Source of the DNA: Plasmopara viticola
Taxonomy: Eukaryota; Oomycota; Peronosporomycetes; Peronosporales; Peronosporaceae
Reading direction: 5' to 3'
Length of the DNA stretch: 64,000 bases
NCBI GenBank assembly: GCA_001695595.3
Contig: MBPM02000037.1
Coordinates: forward strand, 679,656-743,655
The notes below the pieces were generated by a model. It worked only from the letters and a program-made list of their open reading frames with translations, did no database searches and had not been told where the DNA came from. This document shows positions 1-11,007 of this stretch, in pieces; the stretch's first letter is position 1, and each line of letters begins with the position of its first letter. The translations under genes and the position numbers were made by a program.

Positions 1-25
1 GCCAGTTCGATCCTGGCAGGGAGCA
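1..25 (+). tRNA. tRNA-Met(CAU), 3' part cut by window edge
   Basis: This is the last 25 nt of a tRNA-Met copy: T arm, acceptor 3' strand and discriminator A. The 5' part lies outside the window. Confidence 0.9.
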
Positions 26-236
26 CTACACCAGTGCTTAATGTTGTGCATCTTCTGCCTCATTAGAGGACGCTTATGGCTCTTGATTAAGCACCGACTA
101 TTACTCTCTTTAAACTTTTCTTTCAATGTCGTGGCGAAGTAGTCATGGAATTGACGCTCCTTTGGCTCAGTTGGTAGAGCGTCAGTCTCATAATCTGAAG
201 GTCGCCAGTTCGATCCTGGCAGGGAGCACTAGACCA

Positions 237-297
237 GTGCTTAATGTTGTGCATCTTCTGCCTCATTAGAGGACGCTTATGGCTCTTGATTAAGCAC
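237..297 (+). other. Spacer stem-loop (representative unit)
   Basis: The spacer has a perfect 9-bp inverted repeat, GTGCTTAAT (237-245) and ATTAAGCAC (289-297), starting 8 nt after the tRNA. Nested inside is CCTC-ATTA-GAGG (261-272). The arrangement recurs in most units. If the tRNA is transcribed to the first TTTT, this RNA forms part of the trailer. Whether it is a processing signal or an independent small RNA cannot be told from sequence. Confidence 0.6.
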
Positions 298-318
298 CGA
301 CTATTACTCTCTTTAAAC

Positions 319-322
319 TTTT
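319..322 (+). terminator. First Pol III T-run after tRNA-Met (representative unit)
   Basis: TTTT within aaacttttctttc is the first run of four T after the tRNA, 90 nt past its 3' end at 228. It is conserved in most units. A trailer of about 90 nt is long for a nuclear tRNA. A few units shorten this segment (61681-61690 and 63291-63300) but keep TTTT. Confidence 0.55.
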
Positions 323-1575
323 CTTTCAATGTCGTGGCGAAGTAGTCATGGAATTGACGCTCCTTTGGCTCAGTTGGTAGAGCGTCAGTCTCATAATCTG
401 AAGGTCGCCAGTTCGATCCTGGCAGGGAGCACTACACCAGTGCTTAATGTTGTGCATCTTCTGCCGCATTAGAGGACGCTTATGGCTCTTGATTAAGCAC
501 CGACTATTACTCTCTTTAAACTTTTCTTTCAATGTCGTGGCGAAGTAGTCATGGAATTGACGCTCCTTTGGCTCAGTTGGTAGAGCGTCAGTCTCATAAT
601 CTGAAGGTCGCCAGTTCGATCCTGGCAGGGAGCACTAGACCAGTGCTTAATGTTATGCATATTCTGCCTCATCAGAGGACGCTTATGGCTCTTGATTAAG
701 CACCGACTATTACTCTCTTTAAACTTTTCTTTCAATGTCGTGGCGAAGTAGTCATGGAATTGACGCTCCTTTGGCTCAGTTGGTAGAGCGTCAGTCTCAT
801 AATCTGAAGGTCGCCAGTTCGATCCTGGCAGGGAGCACTAGACCAGTGCTTAATGTTGTGCATCTTCTGCCTCATTAGAGGACGCTTATGGCTCTTGATT
901 AAGCACCGACTATTACTCTCTTTAAACTTTTCTTTCAATGTCGTGGCGAAGTAGTCATGGAATTGACGCTCCTTTGGCTCAGTTGGTAGAGCGTCAGTCT
1001 CATAATCTGAAGGTCGCCAGTTCGATCCTGGCAGGGAGCACTAGACCAGTGCTTAATGTTGTGCATATTCTGCCTCATCAGAGGACGCTTATGGCTCTTG
1101 ATTAAGCACCGACTATTACTCTCTTTAAACTTTTCTTTCAATGTCGTGGCGAAGTAGTCATGGAATTGACGCTCCTTTGGCTCAGTTGGTAGAGCGTCAG
1201 TCTCATAATCTGAAGGTCGCCAGTTCGATCCTGGCAGGGAGCACTAGACCAGTGCTTAAAGTTGTGCATCTTCTGCCTCATTAGAGAACGCTTATGGCTC
1301 TTGATTAAGCACCGACTATTACTCTCTTTAAACTTTTCTTTCAATGTCGTGGCGAAGTAGTCATGGAATTGACGCTCCTTTGGCTCAGTTGGTAGAGCGT
1401 CAGTCTCATAATCTGAAGGTCGCCAGTTCGATCCTGGCAGGGAGCACTACACCAGTGCTTAATGTTGTGCATCTTCTGCCTCATTAGAGGACGCTTATGG
1501 CTCTTGATTAAGCACCGACTTTTACTTTTTTTAATTTTTCTTTCAATGTCGTGGCGAAGTAGTCATGGAATTGAC

Positions 1576-1592
1576 GCTCCTTTGGCTCAGTT
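1576..1592 (+). other. Truncated tRNA-Met 5' end: left target-site duplication of LINE A
   Basis: gctcctttggctcagtt, tRNA nt 1-17, is followed at once by the LINE 3' end. The second copy begins the intact tRNA at 9373. This gives a 17-bp target-site duplication. Confidence 0.93.
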
Positions 1593-1601
1593 GAAGGTCG
1601 T

Positions 1602-1619
1602 CTATATTATGTAATATAG
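1602..1619 (-). promoter_or_regulatory. 3'-terminal hairpin of LINE A
   Basis: CTATATT-ATGT-AATATAG, a perfect 7-bp stem with a 4-nt loop, lies 9 nt from the element 3' end. Its position matches the hairpins in B (10817), C (23617) and D-prime (46165), with different stem sequences. It is probably part of the RNA structure recognised by the RT at target-primed reverse transcription (inference). Confidence 0.6.
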
Positions 1620-1721
1620 GCGAATGTCTACCCAACTTGCCTGGCGTAGTATCTGTTCTACTACTCTAGTGTACTATATAGAATTATGCATTTCCTCCAA
1701 AATAGGAATATACAAAAAATT

Positions 1722-1752
1722 ATGTAATTTCCTCAAAAAAAGGAAATTACAT
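1722..1752 (-). other. 12-bp perfect inverted repeat in LINE A 3' UTR
   Basis: ATGTAATTTCCT and AGGAAATTACAT are separated by 7 nt (caaaaaa). It was not found in the other copies. Function is unknown. Confidence 0.6.
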
Positions 1753-2616
1753 ATTTTATGTTTGCCACGTATTGTTTTGGATTTCATCCAATCACTGGCC
1801 TGGGAGGGTTTCGGTTCTACACTTTTGCCCCCGTTTCGACTTCAACTTCGGGCGAAAAAGGCCATTTAGACCCTTTGTGCGTGGCAACGTTGCTCGATAA
1901 GTGCGGTCGATCAACAGCCGCAACTTTTGGCACTTAGGCAGCACATACAGCGCCCATTGCATGCCAAATGCTCACGCGTATCAAGCCTTCAGGTGCCTAA
2001 ACGGAAGTCCGGTCTTTCAGCACACTGTCGCGTCGTTTCGCGATGGGGGAATCCGCAGCCCAATCCGTGGGCCGACCCATTTTTGGGATCGTTATACTTT
2101 ATAAGATAAAAATCCCTCGCTTCTTATTCGTCGTGAGGAGTGAAAAAATTCTTGATTCTCCAGGCCTCACAGTAAAGATAAAAAAAGTGACCGGTATGGC
2201 CCCACAGGTAAATTGGCCTTTTAGGCCTCTTCGGGTCACCAAAACCACTGGGATTCAGCTCTCAGACTTCATCAAGGTACCCTTGGCCCCCCAGGGTTCA
2301 CAGAAGACAAAGCTCTTGACTTACGAAGCCGCTTTCTCACTGCTTTGTTACAGGCGCCCCCTACTCCGGTCTTTTACGCGGCTGGCTCGTATCCAGTTAC
2401 CCTCCAGGTGCACTGTATGGCTACATCAAGTGCGAGACTTGCGGCAGCGGACCCCAGAAAATTCGGACGTTCTTCAAGTGATGAGGCTTTACCCGTAAGG
2501 GCGCCCGGCAGGCTGCCCGACCAGATAGCACCCACATCTTCGGACGGCGGTTTTTTAAACGATTGGAATGAACTCAGTATTTGCCGACATTAACCGTGTT
2601 CTTTTCTAGACGTTGT

Positions 2617-5600
2617 TTATTTGTTCATGTGCGCACAGGTCTTGATGGTGCTGCCTTGCAGGTTATGGGTGATGCCCGGGTGCTGACAAGTGAAGCTGTG
2701 AAACACGGAATGGGTCTTCAGCGAGTCAATCACTTGTTTAAGATCTTGTCTCAGCTGCCGGTCGTACAGGTGTCGCTGGAAAAAGCGAATGTGCGCACAG
2801 AAAGTCGACAATATGACTGAGAGTGCTGGAGCTACCGGTATCGGTTGCCGTCCGTCGAACAAGCATCGATTGCGGTTCGTCCAGATCGTGTGAAGTACCA
2901 CAGCTCGAAGCACATGCCATACATCTCGTACCACACCAGAACATTGAACCCAGTCGTCGCGTACGTGCACCTTGTTCGCGAGAGCAATATCAAGCCACGA
3001 CGGTCGAGAGACAAAGAATGGTGAGACAAGCTGCAAGATCTGACACCAGAGCCTTGACGCCAGCGTGCAGTCGAAAAATAAATGCTTCTCAGTCTCTATC
3101 GCTTTGCATCCTGCGCGCACGCATTTACGGATGCCTGGATGTGACGTCTCCAAGAACCAGAAGCGCGATCGCACGGGTAGCAAGCGAAACGCAAGACGAA
3201 ATTGCAAGTCTTCGAAGACCGGAAGCAGGATGTGGCGCAGCCGCTTTCGATACTCCGCGAATGCTTAATCTGTTGGTCGTCGACACGCTCTGAGTAAATT
3301 TTCATCGGGTGCGGCTTTTTTGGAGGGTCAGGCGCCCAGACAATTTTCAGGATCGCTGACCGTGGAATCTTCGGATCAAGAATATCTTCGCTTTATTTCT
3401 GTAGCCAACTCGTGGAAGCAGACATCCGTGTGCGTCTATGCTTGACGAGTCCCGTACAAGTTGTCGTGCTCCAAGGCGGTCAACAATTTGCGTCGCTTCC
3501 CTGTACAGCGAGCGCAGCCACTTCATCTGTGTGTACGGTCGCACTGAGACAAGCGTGTAGTCGATATGTCGCTGTACGAAGGTGGTTGCAGCTGGCCACG
3601 CTGCACCTTCACACATTAATTTGAAGCTACATGAGATATGGAGACGAAAGCTTCGTTGTGGTTCGGCGACCATACCTAGACAACGTCGATGCACCACCAC
3701 CGTATCGGACCGTGTTCGCTTCTCATAGTGAAGATCAGCATCAGCATGGAACCAAATTGGCTGATGTAGGCCATACATGGCGCGTTCGTGCAAACTCAAG
3801 TCATGCCACGTGACATTCCATCGTGTCTTGTACCAACACACCCACGTCTCTCTCCACCACATTGCAGTTCGGCCAAGTGAGATAAGCTTGCCGTGACGAA
3901 GCGGTGAGATTGTAAGAAAGTCGAGTGCGTGGCATCCGCCATAGCAAGGTAATCCAGACGTCAGCAGCTCAATGCTCGCCGCCGTCCAGTTCTGCTCATC
4001 ATCACCAATTACAGCTCCGATAAACTGCAATAACAGCGCAAGACGTTGCTTTTTGAGCTGGGCATCGAGACGTGGAATACCAAGACCACCGTGGGTGCGC
4101 TTGTGATAAAGAAATTCGCTCGGGATGAGCATCACGTGCTTTTCGTCACGATCATGCTTACGACTCAGAACAAACCGGTTAAGCATCGATTGCCAACGCC
4201 GCACAATGACCCGAGATATATTCGCGTGCTGAGTGTAGTGCCACAAACGCGATAGCACCATCGTCTGTGCAACGAGCAGTCTACCTCGAAGTGTGCGGGC
4301 ACGCCTGTACCATGATTTTATGCTCTCAAAGAAGCGAGCGTCCAAAAAATTGGTAATCATGTCGTTGACTGACGCCTGACCGAACGGGATGCCTAAGTAT
4401 TTTGTGGTGTCGGAACGTCCAAGAACTTGGACCCCGGGAAGTGCAGGACACACCATGCTACGATTTAGGGCCAGCAGTACCGACTTGGACAAATTAAGTC
4501 TTGCTCCAGAGCCAGCACAGTACACGTCTACAATTGCAAGCTGAGCCCGAACGTGATCAATTGACCCGGCGAGCAACGTCGAGTCATCCGCGAAAAACAT
4601 ACTTGTCACCGTACAATTCGCATTCAGACATATCCCGTATTCGTCATGTTTGCGAAGTAAATTTCCAAGAGGCTCAATTGTAAGCACAAATAGGAGTGCC
4701 GACAAGGGTCTCCTTGCTTCACGCCTCGAGTAGGGTGCAAAGCTGGCTGGATATTACCATTGATGAGCAGGTGTGCCTTCGGTTTGGTGTACAAGAGCTG
4801 AATCCATGAAATAAAAACTGGTCCGAAGCCCATGCAAGCCAGCAGCCGAAACATATACGACCAATTTACACGGTCGAATGCCTTTTGAAAGTCCAGGAAA
4901 AGTGCGTAGGCCTCTTCGTCTCGATTTGTCACAAGGTCTTGCAGATCGGCAAGAAAGCGTACATGATGATGAATTGATCGGGTCTTGACGAAGCCTTTTT
5001 GGTCTGGATGGATCAGGTCCAGCATTACTTTTTGTAATCGATATGTCAGTGCTTTTGACAGCACCTTCACGTCGACTGGCACGAGTGCAATTGGACGATA
5101 ATTGCCAGGCTCAGCGCGTGAACCTTTCTTATGTAGCAGTACGACCGCTGATTTACGCTGAGACGCTAGAAGCTCGCCGCGCCTCAGTCTATCCTTGAAA
5201 ACAATCGCGAGGCACTCGCCAAATACTGATGGTGCCACCTGATAAAATCCAGCCGTTAAACCGTCCATGCCTGGAGAGGATGTCGCTCTCATATGCCGGA
5301 TTGCAGTTGCAAGGTCAGCAGTGGTCAGGTCGGCTTCCAAAGCTGTGCAGCTCGTGACTGGGACGACTCTCGAAATTGAGTCAAGAAGTATGCGTTGCTG
5401 CGCGACATTTGGCTCAGAGGCCGATTCGATTGGACTCTTGACATCACCCATCTCAGATCCCCAGTGCTCCAAGAAACGCAGAGAGATTTCTTGAGGATTC
5501 GTTGAGACATGTCCACTTGGTGTTATAACCTCCTCAATCGAAACGCGTCGCAAACTTGTGTCTAGAGGACGAAAAAAATGAGATGTTGAGCGTTCCGAGT

Positions 5601-6810
5601 TGTTGACTTGAAAGTCAAAAGAAGCATCATGATTGTGTTGGCGGGTTCTCGTGACTATATCCTTATAGCTTCGTAAAGCATTGTCAAAAAAGTCTCGATT
5701 CTCTTTGCCTGACAATGCACGGTATCGGGCGGCTGCTTGATCTAATGCGACGCGAGCATCTTCGATCTCCCGCGTGTCTTGTTGCCTGAGCTTTTTCTGG
5801 ACGTCTTGAAGCTGAGTCTTGATGCTTTTTTTCCAATTTTCCCAAATTTTTCCGGGGTTTTCTGAATGGCGAAGCTGGTCCAGGACCTGCTCGGCCTCCC
5901 TTTCAATTGCTGATACAACCTTCGGATATTCGAGGAGGTATCGCGGAAATTTCCAATAACCACGACCATGTAGCTGCGTACCACTTCGAAGGGAAACGCT
6001 ATGAGCAAGATGATCGCCAGCATGCATTGGCAGGAAATATTCGGCATTTTCGTAGAAGCGGTCGCAGAATTGCTCCGAAATCAGAATGTAGTCCAATCGA
6101 TTTTTTCGAGGAAGAGGACCAGTAAACACTCGCTTAGAGTCATGGTGGGTACGCCACGCATCAACTACACCTAGTTTGGCAATCCACTCAAGACAAGAAG
6201 AGCGGCTCTGGTCGTAGTGCAAGTCAGGTTTCGAGCAATCGAGTTGAGGGTCAAGTGGCGTATTTAAATCTCCGAGTACGAAGTGCGTTGCATCATTTTC
6301 AAACCCATCTGTTGGAAGGTTTAGAAAGAACGATTGCTTTTCGTGTCTATCGACAGGCGCGTACACATTGTGAATGTAGACGGGAGCACGTTGAACCGTT
6401 ACCTTTACAACAAGATACCTTCCCGGCACAGTCAGGTGTACCATTTCTGCAGCCGTTTCGATACCAGGAAAATCAGAACGTAGCAGTGTCAGTACTCCAC
6501 TACTGCGACCGCGCGTGGGTCGATCGAGCCGCGTGTTACTGTCATTGACGAAGAGTTTGTGGGCAAAATTTGAGCAGAGGTGAAACTTGAACGTATTAAG
6601 ATGCTGCGCGTCAGCAAACTTGGTTTCTTGGACGCATGTTAGCGAGTGCTTGGCTAAAAGATTGTCAATGAAGAGGTGACCATTTCGCTTGATGCCGTTT
6701 GTGTTCACGGTCATAAGCGAGAGAGCGTTCCAGGCGTGTTGTTCTTTCAACCCAACTTTAGCAGCGACTGGAAACAGCTCCAGCCACAGTCGTAGCCAAG
6801 GAGCCAGCAT
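2617..6810 (-). pseudogene. LINE A ORF2: APE endonuclease-reverse transcriptase, frameshifted
   Basis: It is read in three pieces. Piece 6810-4624 holds the APE-type endonuclease (QETKF, VLGDLNTPLDP, NRLDYI, GDHLAHSV) and the first RT motifs (SSPGMDG, HKKGSRAEPGNYRPIAL, HPDQKGFVK, LDFQKAFDRVNW, GVKQGDP). A frameshift near 4705, just after GVKQGDP, moves to 4705-3347 with FFADDSTLL and KYLGIPFG. A further break between about 3350 and 3210 precedes 3207-2617, which holds the zf-RVT-like Cys/His segment (CVRAGCKAIETEKHLFFDC). An enzyme of this type would nick target DNA and copy the element RNA from the nick; here it cannot be made whole. The start at 6810 overlaps the end of ORF1 by 53 nt, as in B and C. 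Confidence 0.92.
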
Positions 6811-8989
6811 TTAATTGAATCTTTAACACCGATGAGTCGTCCGGATAGTATCCTTCAAGCTGGCGGAGCACTTCGAGATCGTCTAGAAGGTGACCTTGCC
6901 ATTGTACATCACGCCACTGCTCCATACAAAGCTCTCCAACCTTAGAACGCAGCAGCCGTAGCAGTGTGTTGGGATGCAAAAAGCGCATGTGGTGTGCTGG
7001 GATCCATTCGACTGGCTGGCCTGTAAAGTATTGAATCCAGTGGTCATTTGTAAAGAGTGTCGGAGCAATGGACATGAGCGCAAGCTCAAATATACCGAGT
7101 GCCTTCGACGCACGCGCAAGCTCCGTAATCGTGTCAGAGTGGGTCCACCACTTGGCACATGCCTTGAAGATGTCATGGCGGTTGGATGGTAGTGGCATAT
7201 TCATGACACGTTTCCACTTTGTAACAAAAGTTGTGTCTTCTGTCGGGTACGTAGCTGATAATACGCGATTGATTGCATGCAGTTGCGCAATTTCAGCGAT
7301 GATGCGGTGGTCACCTGCCATTTTAAGGGACAACGCACTGTTGAAAGCCATCGGACATTGAGCTGCCGGTTTCATCACAAGGTCTGGATTTGATGCATTA
7401 TCAAGTAACTTGACCATGCCATCGACCTTTTCGTCTGCAAGCACAAGACGATCTGGCAACGTATCAAGCAGGGCAGTATTTTCATCATTGATCATTGCCT
7501 CGGTAACCTCTTGGATCGACGTAGCCTTCGCTGCTTTTTTAATTTTTGTGTGGTGTTTTTCCATGAGAAATACCGACTCCTTTGCGGTGGCCATTCCCAT
7601 AGGACGTGCCACGGCTACTGGTACAATCTGCTTGCGTAAGCCATACTTCTTGCTTGCCGTGACGTCTTTAAGCTCAAGATCGACTTCCATGTTCTGCAGG
7701 ACGTCAAAGAAGTTTTTAGTCGCGATTCCATCGAGTGATTGCGTCTGTTTTTTGGTAAGAAGATTTGAGAAGTCAATGTCTCCGCGGCTCCGTTTTTTGG
7801 TGCTGCAGACGGTGGCGAATCAGTCTGAGGTTTCTCCGTTTGTAAGATACATCGTTGGTCTCTTCATACTGCTTTCGGGACTGCGGGGCGGAGAAATTTT
7901 TCCGCTCGACCCTTCGAACGTTGCAGCTGACAGAATATCGTCAGTGCAGCTTGGAGGACTCGCGAGCTGATTGCAGTTGTGTGGCATACCATGCTGAACT
8001 TCTTGTTGAAGCTTCTTATCATTTTTCGCTCTGGACTCTTGTACTGCACGCTGCAGCGAGGTCATCGACTTGGACTTCGAAATGGCTATGTTTGGGTTCG
8101 TTTGATGCTCCTGTTTTGCTACAGCAAGTGCCGTGACAGTTTGCAGTGGCGATGACCCGGTTGGAGTGGCTGGACGTTGCAAGTTGGTGTCGCTCGTGCA
8201 CAGGTCGATGAAATGATGCGAACGATAGCCGAACGGCAAGCGCTCGGAAGGATATGGAGCGTTCTTTCCGTGCACGGGGTGCAGTTTGTTGTCGAATTGG
8301 AGCTGGTCACAAACCGATCCATTCACAATGAGAGGACCAGGGCATGTCGTGCTAAGGAAGTATACTCTCCAGGTGGCTGACGTTATTCCAGTTGCAAGGT
8401 TCACTTCACGGAAGGTATCGTACACCGGTTTGCAGCCCATCAAGAATAAGCGGTGCAACATTACCTCCGTTTTCGTGTCCGAGTCAACATTAGAAATATC
8501 GACAAAGTACTTGCCACCTAGCACGTCGAATTCCTTAAACATAAATACACCCCCTAAGATGTTTATCTTTGTGCGTTCGAGAGCGATGCAGGCGTCCTTC
8601 GACTTAACTTTAATTCGAAGATTGCCACCGGGAAGTTTGGACACTTGGCCAATCTCGAAGTTGCTGTACAGGCGCTCAAGTTCATCATTGCCGTGATGCT
8701 TGCCCGTTAGCGATGCCATAATCTTCTGGAGCGGTGTTTTTGCAAACATGCGTCCGGTATCGATAACCATATCGTACTTGGCACGAGGAAGGGTATATGG
8801 CCGCGCCTGCTCCATGTGAGAGGCGATAAATGACCAGTCCCCGCCAGCAGCGTACTGACGTTCGATTGCTTCAATGTCGCAGGCGAGTGGCTTGGGCGTT
8901 TCTACACGCCGACGCGCAGCGTCAACGTCCTCGGCGCTCCGACGAATGGTTTCTTGCTGCGCAAGTAAGCTAGCCATGGTCGGACGCAT
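6758..8989 (-). pseudogene. LINE A ORF1: RNA-binding-type protein with one in-frame stop
   Basis: It is homologous to B ORF1 from about residue 165 on: PTMASLLAQQETIRR, then a central block with KLPGGNLRIKVKSKDAC and FVDISNVDSD. A single TGA at 7820-7822 interrupts the frame; the same frame continues to 6758, with a KKRSRGD basic cluster right after the stop. Upstream of 8989 the frame stays open to about 9193 but has no ATG and little similarity to the B N-terminus. LINE ORF1 proteins usually bind the element RNA in an RNP; that role is inferred. The C-terminus ends GAVSSRC just inside the ORF2 overlap. Confidence 0.85.
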
Positions 8990-9193
8990 GTCTTCATCTG
9001 GTGGGGACGAGACATTCTTGACGCCTGACTGAGGGGAGAGAATCGATTCACTGTCCGTACCACCAGGCGCACTTGACCCAGCGAACGCGTCCGAGGTGGA
9101 AGCATTAAGTTTCGGCAGCGTGACCGTAGCCGCGTCGTCAGTTGAATGGATGGCAGAGGCAACTCTATATCGAGTCCCTTCTCCAATTGATGA

Positions 9194-9372
9194 TTACTTA
9201 CAGTGACGTACAGCAGACGGGACAGATTTGACGTTTTCGAAAGATTCTTTGCGAAACGCGCGGGAAGAAATGTCAGGGCTGTCCATTGCGATAGAACGAA
9301 GGGTAGAAAAGGTGGTTGAAAGGGGGTACTTCCTATGATTTGACTTGCGTAGTTGCCGGCAAATTGGGAAGT
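9194..9372 (-). other. LINE A 5' end and degenerate ORF1 N-terminus
   Basis: It holds the conserved element 5' terminus next to tRNA-Met. Beyond that no continuous coding similarity to B is visible. The 10-bp palindrome TTGCCGGCAA lies close to the terminus. Confidence 0.5.
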
Positions 9373-9445
9373 GCTCCTTTGGCTCAGTTGGTAGAGCGTC
9401 AGTCTCATAATCTAAAGGTCGCCAGTTCGATCCTGGCGGGGAGCA
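9373..9445 (+). tRNA. tRNA-Met(CAU) restored at LINE A 5' side, variant
   Basis: This complete 73-nt copy directly abuts the LINE A 5' end, so its upstream flank is LINE sequence. Two substitutions occur: TCTAA for TCTGA in the anticodon 3' strand, breaking one pair, and CGGGGAGC for CAGGGAGC at the acceptor 3' side (T-G wobble). It may be less functional than the consensus. Confidence 0.85.
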
Positions 9446-9575
9446 CTAGACCAGTGCTTAATGTTGTGCATCTTCTGCCTCATTAGAGGACGCTTATGGC
9501 TCTTGATTAAGCACCGACTATTACTCTCTTTAAACTTTTCTTTCAATGTCGTGGCGAAGTAGTCATGGAATTGAC

Positions 9576-10661
9576 GCTCCTTTGGCTCAGTTGGTAGAGC
9601 GTCAGTCTCATAATCTGAAGGTCGCCAGTTCGATCCTGGCAGGGAGCACTGCACCAGTGCTTAATGTTGTGCATCTTCTGCCTCATCAGAGGACGCTTAT
9701 GGCTCTTAAACAAGCACCAACAATTACTTTCTTTAAACTTTTCTTTCAATGTCGTGGCGAAGTAGTCATGGAATTGACGCTCCTTTGGCTCAGTTGGTAG
9801 AGCGTCAGTCTCATAATCTGAAGGTCGCCAGTTCGATCCTGGCAGGGAGCACTACACCAGTGCTTAATGTTGTGCATCTTCTGCCTCATTAGAGGACGCT
9901 TATGGCTCTTGATTAAGCACCGACTATTACTCTCTTTAAACTTTTCTTTCAATGTCGTGGCGAAGTAGTCATGGAATTGACGCTCCTTTGGCTCAGTTGG
10001 TAGAGCGTCAGTCTCATAATCTGAAGGTCGCCAGTTCGAACCTGGCAGGGAGCACTACACCAGTGCTTAATGTTGTGCATATTCTGCCTCATTAGAGGAC
10101 GCTTATGGTTCTTGATTAAGCACCGACTATTACTCTCTTTAAACTTTTCTTTCAATGTCGTGGCGAAGTAGTCATGGAATTGACGCTCCTTTGGCTCAGT
10201 TGGTAGAGCGTCAGTCTCATAATCTGAAGGTCGCCAGTTCGATCCTGGCAGGGAGCACTAGACCAGTGCTTAATGTTATGCATATTCTGCCTCATCAGGA
10301 CGCTTATGGCTTTTGATTAAGCACCGACTATTACTCTCTTTAAACTTTTCTTTCAATGTCGTGGCGAAGCAGTCATGGAATTGACGCTCCTTTGGCTCAG
10401 TTGGTAGAGCGTCAGTCTCATAATCTGAAGGTCGCCAGTTCGATCCTGGCAGGGAGCACTACACCAGTGCTTAATGTTGTGCATCTTCTGCCGCATTAGA
10501 GGACGCTTATGGCTCTTGATTAAGCACCGACTATTACTCTCTTTAAACTTTTCTTTCAATGTCGTGGCGAAGTAGTCATGGAATTGACGCTCGTTAGGCT
10601 CAGTTGGTAGAGCGTCAGTCTCATAATCTGAAGGTCGCCAGTTCGATCCTGGCAGGGAGCA
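9576..10661 (+). tRNA. Block 2: six further tRNA-Met(CAU) genes
   Basis: Starts are 9576, 9779, 9982, 10185, 10386 and 10589. Copy 9982 has TTCGAAC for TTCGATC in the T loop. The unit after 9576 carries a divergent spacer (cttaaacaagcaccaacaatt) that breaks the spacer stem. The unit after 10185 has a 2-nt deletion (catcaggacgc). Copy 10589 is degenerate and listed separately. Confidence 0.93.
10589..10661 (+). pseudogene. Degenerate tRNA-Met copy
   Basis: The 5' end reads gctcgttaggctcag for gctcctttggctcag. C5 to G breaks an acceptor pair and T8 to A removes the conserved U8 in the A box region. It is probably a tRNA pseudogene. It sits immediately before the unit hit by LINE B. Confidence 0.65.
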
Positions 10662-10791
10662 CTACACCAGTGCTTAATGTTGTGCATCTTCTGCCTCATT
10701 AGAGGACGCTTATGGCTCTTGATTAAGCACCGACTATTACTCTCTTTAAACTTTTCTTTCAATGTCGTGGCGAAGTAGTCATGGAATTGAC

Positions 10792-10808
10792 GCTCCTTTG
10801 GCTCAGTT
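10792..10808 (+). other. Truncated tRNA-Met 5' end: left target-site duplication of LINE B
   Basis: tRNA nt 1-17 are followed by the LINE 3' end (taaagtttgtc). The matching copy begins the intact tRNA at 19664. Confidence 0.94.
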
Positions 10809-10816
10809 TAAAGTTT

Positions 10817-10837
10817 GTCTATTACGTTTAAATAGAC
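10817..10837 (-). promoter_or_regulatory. 3'-terminal hairpin of LINE B
   Basis: GTCTATT-acgttta-AATAGAC, a 7-bp stem with a 7-nt loop, lies 8 nt from the element 3' end. On the element RNA it is followed by AAACUUUA at the terminus. The equivalent hairpin in A uses a different stem sequence. Confidence 0.6.
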
Positions 10838-11007
10838 TAAGTTGCTTCTCAATCTACCGGTAACTGACTAATCTTACTGATATAAATACTAATTTACACT
10901 TTTTTGGAGTTGTACCTTTTATGTACGCGACGCTCCTTGAATCTTACCTGAACAGATGTTTTGTTGTCGATGTTTCTTTGTGGAGGTTATTATGCCGAAA
11001 AATTCAA

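Larger units (their letters stand above)
156..1446 (+). tRNA. Block 1: seven tRNA-Met(CAU) genes
   Basis: Each gene is 73 nt, starting at 156, 359, 562, 765, 968, 1171 and 1374. The cloverleaf reads acceptor GCTCCTT/AGGGAGC, D stem GCTC/GAGC, anticodon loop CTCATAA (CAT at 34-36), and T arm GCCAG-TTCGATC-CTGGC, with discriminator A. G1-C72 and a normal TTCGA T loop mark the elongator rather than the initiator Met tRNA. CCA is not encoded, as in eukaryotes. Internal Pol III promoters are the A box (tRNA nt 8-19) and the B box around GTTCGATCC. No intron is seen. Confidence 0.97.
1593..2616 (-). other. LINE A 3' region, no recognisable gene
   Basis: This is about 1 kb between the ORF2 stop and the element end. 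It contains AT-rich hairpins and a segment (ggtttcggttctac, about 1809) also found in the D-prime 3' UTR at about 46274. A + strand open frame at 2043-2498 has no recognisable domain and I do not call it a gene. I see no trace of the chromodomain ORF3 present in B and C. Confidence 0.6.
1593..9372 (-). mobile_element. LINE copy A: tRNA-Met-targeted non-LTR retrotransposon, decayed
   Basis: This is a 7.8-kb element on the - strand with its 5' end at 9372 and 3' end at 1593, flanked by a 17-bp duplication of tRNA-Met nt 1-17. It encodes ORF1 and an APE-endonuclease/RT ORF2 homologous to those of copies B and C, but is clearly diverged and lower in GC. ORF1 has an in-frame TGA and ORF2 has at least two frameshifts. 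The first bases on the - strand (acttcccaatttgccggcaa) match the 5' ends of B and C, so it is full length at that end. No ORF3 is recognisable. It is the oldest full-length insertion in the window. Confidence 0.93.

Noticed and set aside
156..228. Initiator tRNA-Met
   Set aside because: G1-C72 and the TTCGA T loop, plus close similarity to eukaryotic elongator tRNA-Met, argue against it.
2043..2498. 151-codon + strand frame in LINE A 3' region
   Set aside because: It has no recognisable domain or homologous frame in other copies, and lies antisense in a decayed UTR.
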